DNA of 9,972 nucleotides, taken from contig CALFMA010000404.1 in NCBI GenBank assembly GCA_937880065.1, positions 1 to 9,972 on the forward strand, given 5' to 3'. Position numbers and translations under genes: made by a program. Origin of the DNA: an uncultured Ruminococcus sp. GTDB taxonomy: Bacteria > Bacillota_A > Clostridia > Oscillospirales > Ruminococcaceae. Under the pieces are notes generated by a model that had not been told where the DNA came from, searched no databases, and saw nothing but the letters and a program-made list of their open reading frames with translations. Shown in pieces: positions 1-6,310 of the stretch. Every line of letters begins with the position of its first letter. Within the stretch, counting starts at the first letter, position 1.

Positions 1-614
1 CTACAAGAACGCCAACTACAACTACAGCGAAACCTGTAACCACTACAAAGGCTACAACTACAACAAAGACAACGACCACAACTACGGTTACAACACCATC
101 CGGACCAGTGATAACGGACGATAACCTTTATGGTTACTACTTCGATATATCAGATAAGCTGAACGATCCTGTTCTGGACTGGACAAAGGTAACCTTACAG
201 GTTGGACTCTTTATTGAGCAGTACCCGATTGATTATAGAAATATGTATCAAATAGGTACAACCTTCGGTGGAACAGATTATGAAAAAGCTGTCGCTGTGT
301 GTGAGTATGCTTACAATCTCGGCGGTCAGAACTGCATCGAATATGCCTTGAATGCGTATTTTCTCGGCAAGGGTGCAGGCATAGACATCACAATTGCAAG
401 ATCGTCAAAGTACGATTGGTACGGTCATGTGGCAAATACAATCAAGCTGGATGGCAAGTGGTACTATATGGAACCGCAAGGCAACATTGTAGGCTCGTCT
501 TGCACTTATGCCGCAGCAGGCAACGGAATCAGCTATCCTAACGGGTTGGATATCACAACAGACATCTATGAGAAAAACGTATCAGTCACGATTGCAGATG
601 ACTGGTACAAATAA
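1..614 (+). CDS. Secreted protein with Thr-rich linker and C-terminal transglutaminase-like domain (5' end missing)
   Basis: The reading frame is open from the left edge (first full codon at 3) to a TAA at 612-614, so 203 residues are visible and the true start lies outside the window. A GTG at 108 is in frame, but the frame upstream continues as an obvious protein linker, so it is not taken as the start. Codons 1-35 form a linker with 21 Thr plus Pro and Lys, typical of linkers in ruminococcal extracellular proteins. The rest resembles a transglutaminase-like papain-fold domain: a Cys in GGQNCIEYA (codon 333-335), then GAGI, a His in YGHVANTI (426-428), and KWYYMEPQG with an acidic residue (Glu, 471-473) where the family usually has Asp. 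This order gives a plausible Cys-His-acid triad. The enzyme could cleave or crosslink peptides outside the cell; the substrate is unknown. It is followed by a terminator, so it probably ends its own transcript. The fold assignment is from motifs read by eye. Confidence 0.72.
   Translation, partial: TRTPTTTTAKPVTTTKATTTTKTTTTTTVTTPSGPVITDDNLYGYYFDISDKLNDPVLDWTKVTLQVGLFIEQYPIDYRNMYQIGTTFGGTDYEKAVAVCEYAYNLGGQNCIEYALNAYFLGKGAGIDITIARSSKYDWYGHVANTIKLDGKWYYMEPQGNIVGSSCTYAAAGNGISYPNGLDITTDIYEKNVSVTIADDWYK
3..98 (+). repeat. Low-complexity Thr-codon tract
   Basis: This stretch is made largely of ACA, ACT, ACC and ACG codons, with ACTACA recurring, and encodes the Thr-rich linker of the partial gene. 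It is a coding low-complexity region, not a mobile or CRISPR repeat. Such tracts are prone to length change by slippage, so the linker length may vary between strains. Confidence 0.7.
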
Positions 615-624
615 GCCAAAGAAG

Positions 625-654
625 AAAGAGTCGAAGAAATTCGGCTCTTTTTTT
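625..654 (+). terminator. Rho-independent terminator after the transglutaminase-like gene
   Basis: An 11-bp stem pairs 625-635 (AAAGAGTCGAA) with 640-650 (TTCGGCTCTTT), with one T-G wobble and a GAAA tetraloop at 636-639. It runs into seven T's (648-654). It lies 10 nt after the stop at 614 and only 15 nt before the Shine-Dalgarno of the next gene. It therefore either ends the upstream transcript or acts as an intercistronic hairpin with partial read-through. Confidence 0.85.
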
Positions 655-684
655 GTGCCAAAATGAAGAAGGAGTGATGCACGA

Positions 685-3600
685 ATGTTCAAAAACAGCA
701 AAATCGTAAAGAAGATCGGTGCAGGGTTCATGGCAGGACTCTGCACCATTTCTATGCTCACAACTGCAATGAGTGGTGTGATTACAGCTCATGCAGCAAG
801 TGAAACCAAAGAGGAAGTATTCCCCTCTGCCGATGAGGTAATTGCACAGGCGGCAACGCTGCTCGGCTCTCCTTATGCATTCGGCTGTAAGGGATACACA
901 GGTATCTATTATCAGGACAGTTATAAGCCCCTTGAAACAGATTTTGTCCGTAATCAGGGCATCGACTGTTCGGGACTTGTCTATTACACCCTCACCCATC
1001 TCGGCTACAGCACCACAGGATTCAGCTGGAACAATCCTGTTCCTGTGGATACGGCACACTGGATCAGTGTCAATGACCAGTGTACAATCACCTATGATGG
1101 CGTAACATCCAAGGTGGATGTGGAGAAAAAGAAAATCAGTACGGAAGAACGTCCTTATTGGGAATGTGCTGACGGTTCTACCATTACACCCGGTTCTGTA
1201 GTTGTGGCTGAGATGCCCAGTGGAATTGACCATGCATGGATCTATATGGGTGAATTCGACTCCAGAGCTGAAGTTGTAACCTACCTCAAGAATATTGGCG
1301 TTGACGAATCGCTTATTACTACTGCAACAGTCGGTAACGGCAATGGTGACGGCGGCAGACATTGGAGAATTGAGTCCAATGGTTCACAGGGTGTTGTCAT
1401 CAACAACAATACGGACGGCAAGAAAGCATCTGTCATGAATATGTATGCTTACCGCATTACGCAGGCAGATGTGACCTTTGAGATTACAAAGGTTCTCAAA
1501 TCTGACAACAAGGTTGTTATCAACGGCACAAGCCCGATTGATGGTACAAAGGCTGTGTATGGTGTGTATACGGATCAGGCTTGTACTGACAAGGTTGGCG
1601 AGATTACCATCGGCACGGACGGTGTCGGTTCTATCGAGCTTCCCAACCGCCAGTACTACGTCAAGGAAATCTCTGCTCCGACCGGATATAGCATTTCTGA
1701 AGAAGTATTCGCACTGAATGCCAATCAGAATGTGTTTGTAACTGAGGACTTTTCCAGAGGTACGATTAAAATCAACAAGACTGCCGAAGATGGTATCGTT
1801 GCAGACAGAGAATTCAAGGTTACAGGCTCTAACGGTTCTTCTTATACCAAGAAAACCAATGCAGCAGGTGTAGCAGAATTCAGTGGCCTTAAAGTGTTCG
1901 ATGTAGATGCAAAAACAACAATCACCTACACTATCAGCGAAATCAATGTAGAAACTCGTTACGAAACTCCAAAGGCACAGAACGTAACGCTCACAAGCGG
2001 TACTGTAGACCTTACGGTTACAGCAAACTTCGTCAACGAGCTGAAAACAGGTTCTATCCGCATCAACAAGCAGTCTGAGGACAATCAGAACGGCGACAGA
2101 ACCTTCACAATCACAGGCAACGGTGAAACCTACACTATCACAACCGGTGCTGACGGTATCGCAATTCTTTCGGATATCCCTGTCTACAACAGTGAAAACG
2201 AAAAGATTGAGTATACCATTTCCGAGAAGGATGTGCCTATCCGCTATGTAGTGCCTGCAAACCAGACAGCAACACTCACAGCAGATGCAACCGTGGACGT
2301 GACATTCGAAAATGTCCTCAAGAAGTTCACAGTAGAAGTTGTGAAGAAGGACATCGAGAACGGCACAGCACAGGGCGATGCAAGCCTTGCAGGTGCGGTT
2401 TACGGCATTTACAACGGCGATGAACTCATCGACACTTACACCACAGACGAAAACGGCAGCTTCACCACACATGAGTTTGAGTGTGGTGAAAGCTGGACAA
2501 TCAAGGAACTGACTCCATCCGAGGGTTATCTCCTTGATACAACGGTATATTCCGTTGGTGCAGAGGAAAAGAAATACACCATCGAAAACAACGCAATCGA
2601 AATGACAGTATACGAAACACCTGTCAAGGGCAAGATCTCTATCATCAAGCACAGCGATGACGGTACAACAGGCATCGAAACTCCCGAAGTCGGTGCAGAG
2701 TTTGACATCTATCTCAAGTCTGCAGGTTCTTATGAGAACGCAAAGGATTCCGAGCGTGACCATCTCATCTGCGATGAAAACGGCTTTGCACAGACAAAAA
2801 TGCTCCCTTATGGTGTGTATGTCGTACACCAGACAGTCGGCTGGGACAACACCGAATGGGTGGATGACTTTGAGGTCAATGTGTGTGAAAACGAGGAAGA
2901 TTACTTCTATATCATCAACGACGCAGTCCTCACATCCTATGTGAAGATTGTAAAGAAGGACGCAGAAACAGGCAATATCATTCCTGTGGCAGGTATCGGC
3001 TTTAAGGTATGGGATTGTGCAAGCGAGTGTTATGTGGTTCAGAATGTAAACTACCCGACACCTACGGATATCGACACATTCTATACCGATGAAACAGGTA
3101 CACTTATGCTCCCGAATGAGCTTGTCTACGGCAATTATGAGCTTCACGAGGTACAGTCCGCAAATGGTTATGTTCTCGACAGCACACCTGTACCGTTCAC
3201 AATTGATGGTACGGTGGATACAGTCGTAGTTGAAAAGACCAACAAGCCGCAGAAGGGCAAGATTTCCGTGCAGAAGTCCGGTGATGTATTCACATCTGTA
3301 ATTGCAGGCGAAACTCTTTATACTCCCGTATTTGAGAAAACAGGACTTGCAGGTGCGGTGTTTGAAATCACAGCCGCAGAGGATATTGTAACCGCTGACG
3401 GCACAATCCGTGCAAAGAAGGATGACGTTGTAGCAACCCTTACAACCGATGCAAACGGCTATGCAGAGAGCGATCTGCTCTATCTCGGCAAGTACGAGTT
3501 AAAGGAAACCAAGGCTCCTTACGGTTACGTTCAGAACGCTGTTTCCGAAACAGTTGAACTGACCTATGCAGGACAGGAAATTGAGGTGAGAGATACAGTG

Positions 3601-5007
3601 AATCAGGCATTTGGTAATGAATATCAGAAGGTAGAGATTACGCTCTCCAAGTTTATGGAGTACGATGAACTCTTCGGACTTGGTGAGAATGATGAATATC
3701 GCTTTGTCCGTTTTGGACTGTTTGCAGATGAAGTCATCACTGAAGCGGACGGCTCTGTGATTCCCGAAAACGGCATGATTGCAGAGGTATCTCTCACTGA
3801 AGATATGACTGCAAAGTTTGATGTACCGCTTCCGTTCGGTCGCTACTATGTACAGGAAATCGCAACCGATGAACACTATATGCTCAACGGTGAGAAGTAT
3901 CTCGTGAATTTTGAGTATATGGGACAGGAAATGACCACAGTCAATATCGACTGCGGCACCTTTGAAAACCACCTCAAGCGTGGCAATGCCAACGGCTACA
4001 AGGTAAACGAGGACGACGAACCCCTTGCCAATGCACTCTTCGGTCTTTTCGCTGTTGGTACAGAAACATTCACTGCGGATACAGCCATCAAGACTGCTGT
4101 CTCCGATGAAACAGGCTATTTCGAGTTCACAGAAATCCCTTACGGTGAGTATGTGATCAGAGAAATTGCAGCTCCCGACGGATATATTCTCTCGGATAAG
4201 CAGTACCCTGTAACAATCAATGAGGACGGCGATACCGTCGAAATCACAGCTGAAAACGAGGCGATTACGGTAGAAATCAGCAAGCAGGACATCTACGGTT
4301 CAGAGCTTGCAGGTGCAGAGATGCAGCTTGTGGATGAGAACGGCGAAGTCATTGATGAATGGGTATCCGATGGTACAAACCATGTCGTAACGGAACTTCC
4401 TGTGGGCAAGTACACCCTCAAGGAAACCGCAGCTCCTGACGGATATATCATCGCAACAGACATCAGCTTCAAAGTATTTGCAGACGGTTCTGTAATTGTT
4501 GAGAACATGGATGCAACTGCAGCTACCGAGGACGGACATCCTCTCATTGTAATGGTGGATGATACAACCAAGGTAGAAATCAGCAAGCTGGACATCACCA
4601 ATGATGAGGAACTTGTTGGTGCAACACTTCAGATTATCGACGAGAACGGCACAGTTATTGAAGAATGGGTGTCCTATGAGCATCCTCATTTTATTGAGGC
4701 ACAGCTTATTGCAGGCAAGACCTATACTCTCAAGGAAACCATTGCTCCCGATGGTTATACTATCGCAAACTCCATTGATTTTACAGTCAATGAGGACGGC
4801 ACAGTCAACACCGTTGTGATGTATGATGAGCCGATCCCCGATACTCCCGACACACCTACAGGCGATACCACAAGCAGACTGCCCGGAATTCTGATGATTG
4901 CGGCAGGTCTTGTAATGGTTCTCATTGCAGGTATGGGCAGAAAGAAAAAGGACGATGCTGACGAATATGCGGCACTCTGTCCCGACTTTATTGAAAGCGA
5001 GGAATAA
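685..5007 (+). CDS. Giant NlpC/P60-headed Cna-B/SpaA-type surface protein (sortase-linked adhesin or pilin-like)
   Basis: This encodes 1440 residues; the start is supported by AAGGAG at 669-674, 10 nt upstream. Residues 1-38 are a signal peptide (Lys-rich start, hydrophobic core, AHA-A cleavage site). Residues ~49-230 resemble an NlpC/P60-type cysteine peptidase or amidase: DCSGLVYYT with Cys95, DHAWIYMG with His183, and His226 as a possible third residue. From ~262 to 1383 there are about eleven Cna-B/SpaA-like Ig domains. Most contain the E-box pattern (YxLxETxAPxGY), whose Glu helps form Lys-Asn/Asp isopeptide bonds in this family. The C-terminus has a Pro/Thr/Asp linker, a hydrophobic segment (1401-1417) and RKKK, the layout of a cell-wall sorting signal, although no LPxTG-like motif is present. 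A class B sortase follows at once. The likely role is a stiff wall-anchored stalk carrying a peptidoglycan-active head, mediating cell contact or wall remodelling in mating. The role is inferred; the architecture is seen. Confidence 0.9.
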   Translation: MFKNSKIVKKIGAGFMAGLCTISMLTTAMSGVITAHAASETKEEVFPSADEVIAQAATLLGSPYAFGCKGYTGIYYQDSYKPLETDFVRNQGIDCSGLVYYTLTHLGYSTTGFSWNNPVPVDTAHWISVNDQCTITYDGVTSKVDVEKKKISTEERPYWECADGSTITPGSVVVAEMPSGIDHAWIYMGEFDSRAEVVTYLKNIGVDESLITTATVGNGNGDGGRHWRIESNGSQGVVINNNTDGKKASVMNMYAYRITQADVTFEITKVLKSDNKVVINGTSPIDGTKAVYGVYTDQACTDKVGEITIGTDGVGSIELPNRQYYVKEISAPTGYSISEEVFALNANQNVFVTEDFSRGTIKINKTAEDGIVADREFKVTGSNGSSYTKKTNAAGVAEFSGLKVFDVDAKTTITYTISEINVETRYETPKAQNVTLTSGTVDLTVTANFVNELKTGSIRINKQSEDNQNGDRTFTITGNGETYTITTGADGIAILSDIPVYNSENEKIEYTISEKDVPIRYVVPANQTATLTADATVDVTFENVLKKFTVEVVKKDIENGTAQGDASLAGAVYGIYNGDELIDTYTTDENGSFTTHEFECGESWTIKELTPSEGYLLDTTVYSVGAEEKKYTIENNAIEMTVYETPVKGKISIIKHSDDGTTGIETPEVGAEFDIYLKSAGSYENAKDSERDHLICDENGFAQTKMLPYGVYVVHQTVGWDNTEWVDDFEVNVCENEEDYFYIINDAVLTSYVKIVKKDAETGNIIPVAGIGFKVWDCASECYVVQNVNYPTPTDIDTFYTDETGTLMLPNELVYGNYELHEVQSANGYVLDSTPVPFTIDGTVDTVVVEKTNKPQKGKISVQKSGDVFTSVIAGETLYTPVFEKTGLAGAVFEITAAEDIVTADGTIRAKKDDVVATLTTDANGYAESDLLYLGKYELKETKAPYGYVQNAVSETVELTYAGQEIEVRDTVNQAFGNEYQKVEITLSKFMEYDELFGLGENDEYRFVRFGLFADEVITEADGSVIPENGMIAEVSLTEDMTAKFDVPLPFGRYYVQEIATDEHYMLNGEKYLVNFEYMGQEMTTVNIDCGTFENHLKRGNANGYKVNEDDEPLANALFGLFAVGTETFTADTAIKTAVSDETGYFEFTEIPYGEYVIREIAAPDGYILSDKQYPVTINEDGDTVEITAENEAITVEISKQDIYGSELAGAEMQLVDENGEVIDEWVSDGTNHVVTELPVGKYTLKETAAPDGYIIATDISFKVFADGSVIVENMDATAATEDGHPLIVMVDDTTKVEISKLDITNDEELVGATLQIIDENGTVIEEWVSYEHPHFIEAQLIAGKTYTLKETIAPDGYTIANSIDFTVNEDGTVNTVVMYDEPIPDTPDTPTGDTTSRLPGILMIAAGLVMVLIAGMGRKKKDDADEYAALCPDFIESEE
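1468..4833 (+). repeat. Array of about eleven diverged Cna-B/SpaA-like domains
   Basis: Approximate domain limits in residues of the surface protein are 262-354, 357-452, 455-545, 547-645, 646-745, 750-852, 855-977, 981-1095, 1099-1193, 1193-1290 and 1293-1383. The first strand usually carries a Lys (KISVQK, VEISKQD, VKIVKKD). The E-box Glu is at 328, 419, 514, 608, 822, 941, 1058, 1160, 1247 and 1351; domain 5 has Gln716 at that place. Domains 2 and 3 form a subtype (YTISE without APxGY). Domains 10 and 11 are the closest pair: 24 bases at 4270-4293 match 4573-4596 with one difference, suggesting a fairly recent duplication. Boundaries are by eye. Confidence 0.75.
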
Positions 5008-5010
5008 CGC

Positions 5011-5877
5011 ATGAAAAAGAAAACCATTCGCATTCTGGCGGTTGCTGTGGCAGCCGCCCTCCTTTTTGGAGGTGTATATCTGCTTACAAAGGACGATATT
5101 GCACAGAAAAAAGCTGAAGGAGATCTGGCACCCTTTATGCCGTCTGTAATTATGCAGGATGCTCTTGCATATGCACCAACAGAGTCTGTAACGACTACTA
5201 CAGGTACAAGCACTTCTGAAACGACATCTGAGGAAGGCACAACAAGCTCCACAACATCGGAAACTGTTCCAAGTGTGCAGGAAAATGTTCTGTCCCCTGA
5301 AATCTGTGAAGAACTGAAAGAACAGGCACAGGAACTGCAGGAAACCTATCCCGATGCCATTGGCTGGATTTATGTTCCTGATACAAACATCAACTATCCG
5401 ATCATGCAGGGAGAGGACAATGACTTCTATCTCACGCATGGAACAGACGGACGCAGTCTGAAATGCGGATGTATTGAACTGGATTTCCGCTGTGAAAACC
5501 GCTTTCAGAATAACTTCAACATCCTGTACGGTCACAACATGAAGAACGGAAGTATGTTTGCAAACGTATGCAGATTCAAGGAAAGAAGCTATTATGACAG
5601 TCATCCCTACGGTTGGGTGTATACCTCCGATGCTGTGTACAGACTGGACTTTTTCTCTGTGGCTGTGACGGATTGGTACGATGAAATCTACAATGGTTTT
5701 CGCAGCCTTGACGAATGGACACCGCATCTGAAAGAGATTTCCCGAATCTATGAGGAAGTCGAGCTGACAGAACAGGACAGGCTTGTACTGCTTTCAACCT
5801 GTTCCTATGAATTTGACAATGCCAGAACTGTGCTGACAGGCAGGCTGGTGGAAATGGAGAGTGATATGAATGCTTAA
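5011..5877 (+). CDS. srtB: Class B sortase with Ser/Thr-rich stalk
   Basis: This is a 288-residue membrane-anchored transpeptidase, expected to cut the sorting signal of surface proteins and join them to the wall or to each other. There is an N-terminal signal anchor at ~7-25 (Lys-rich start, then a hydrophobic segment). Residues ~57-90 are a Thr/Ser/Glu-rich stalk. The catalytic domain spans ~95-285, with GWIYVPDTNINYPIMQ, the His in ILYGHNMKNG (His175), the Cys in LLSTCSYEF (Cys264) and Arg272 in NARTVLTGRL. The STCSYEF context is typical of class B sortases of Gram-positive mobile elements rather than housekeeping SrtA. It starts 3 nt after the surface-protein stop, with GAGGA at 4999-5003 inside that gene's end. 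This indicates translational coupling and makes the large upstream protein its likely substrate. The next gene overlaps its last 8 nt. The class call is firm; the substrate is inferred from adjacency. Confidence 0.93.
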   Translation: MKKKTIRILAVAVAAALLFGGVYLLTKDDIAQKKAEGDLAPFMPSVIMQDALAYAPTESVTTTTGTSTSETTSEEGTTSSTTSETVPSVQENVLSPEICEELKEQAQELQETYPDAIGWIYVPDTNINYPIMQGEDNDFYLTHGTDGRSLKCGCIELDFRCENRFQNNFNILYGHNMKNGSMFANVCRFKERSYYDSHPYGWVYTSDAVYRLDFFSVAVTDWYDEIYNGFRSLDEWTPHLKEISRIYEEVELTEQDRLVLLSTCSYEFDNARTVLTGRLVEMESDMNA

Positions 5878-6211
5878 AAAGACCAAAAAGAAAATTGCCG
5901 CAACCCTGGCAAGTGCCGTCGCATTTGCTAATATGATGGCGATGACCGCCTACGCAGAGGGCGATGTTTCAGGTGCAATCCAGTCCACATGGAATGATGC
6001 GAAGTCGCAGATCAAGTCCATTGTGGATAATGTGGTGTTTCCTGTGCTGGATGTCGTACTTGTAATCCTGTTGTTCGTGAAGATCGGTACGCTGTATATG
6101 GAATATCGCAAGCACGGACAGTTCGAGTGGACGCCGGTGGCAATCATCTTCGGATGTTTGCTTTTTACGCTGACAGCACCGCTGTATATCTGGAACGTCG
6201 TCGGCATCTGA
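5870..6211 (+). CDS. Small two-TM membrane protein with VirB2-like topology (possibly DUF3852-type)
   Basis: This 113-residue protein has a Lys-rich N-terminus, a hydrophobic segment and a likely signal-peptidase site after AYA (residue 29). An amphipathic stretch (SGAIQSTWNDAKSQIKSI) follows, then two membrane segments at ~54-76 and ~88-112 joined by a short charged loop (EYRKHGQFEW). This arrangement is that of VirB2/TrbC-like pilin subunits of type IV secretion systems. Its size and place also fit the DUF3852 family of Firmicutes conjugative elements, recalled from memory and not checked. The start at 5870 overlaps the sortase stop by 8 nt, with GGAG at 5856-5859 ten nt upstream, so it is co-transcribed and probably coupled. 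A hairpin follows the stop. It could be a subunit of the mating channel or merely an accessory membrane protein; no catalytic motif is seen. Confidence 0.8.
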   Translation: MLKKTKKKIAATLASAVAFANMMAMTAYAEGDVSGAIQSTWNDAKSQIKSIVDNVVFPVLDVVLVILLFVKIGTLYMEYRKHGQFEWTPVAIIFGCLLFTLTAPLYIWNVVGI

Positions 6212-6214
6212 CCG

Positions 6215-6235
6215 AAAGCCCGATTTTCGGGCTTT
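6215..6235 (+). terminator. Hairpin after the surface/sortase operon, weak terminator
   Basis: A perfect 9-bp stem pairs AAAGCCCGA (6215-6223) with TCGGGCTTT (6227-6235) around a 3-nt loop, just past the stop at 6211. The stem is GC-rich in the middle, but the only T's after it belong to the stem and the next bases are ACATA. It may therefore terminate incompletely, or mainly stabilise the 3' end. It separates the operon from the promoter of the AbiH-family gene. Confidence 0.6.
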
Positions 6236-6240
6236 ACATA

Positions 6241-6269
6241 TTGAAAATCAGAGAAATATGTGGTATAAT
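6241..6269 (+). promoter_or_regulatory. Sigma-A-type extended -10 promoter for the AbiH-family gene
   Basis: The -35 box is TTGAAA (6241-6246), followed by a 17-nt spacer and a perfect -10 box TATAAT (6264-6269), preceded by TGG (an extended -10). Transcription would start near 6276, giving a leader of about 35 nt with AGGAGGTG at 6299-6306. No operator-like repeat overlaps it, so constitutive expression is the simplest reading. This is the best promoter in the window. Confidence 0.85.
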
Positions 6270-6310
6270 GTCTATATAATTTTTCAAAAACCGCTTTTAG
6301 GAGGTGTGCT

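Noticed and set aside
1..100. Short repeats suggesting a CRISPR or other array
   Set aside because: The units are Thr codons in one open frame, without constant repeats or unique spacers.
108..110. GTG as the start of the first gene
   Set aside because: The frame upstream is open to the edge and encodes a Thr-rich linker that joins smoothly to the domain. There is no SD before 108, and a start here would give no signal peptide.
545..620. A promoter for the surface-protein gene before the terminator
   Set aside because: TTGGAT at 545 has no convincing -10 box at 16-18 nt, and the T-rich hairpin would lie between it and the gene.
586..1362. Open - strand frame (258 codons) over the terminator and the NlpC/P60-type region
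   Set aside because: It reads through a clear + strand terminator and the antisense of a conserved catalytic domain; no ribosome site was seen.
1384..3147. Long open frame on the - strand (587 codons) opposite the surface-protein gene
   Set aside because: The + strand frame has a signal peptide, recognisable domains and an SD. The antisense translation is Cys-rich with no domain logic, as expected from the mirror of Ala/Thr/Glu-rich coding sequence.
4300..5727. Open - strand frame (475 codons) spanning the end of the surface protein and most of the sortase
   Set aside because: It crosses two well-supported, tightly coupled + strand genes, is Cys- and His-rich, and shows no SD or recognisable motif.
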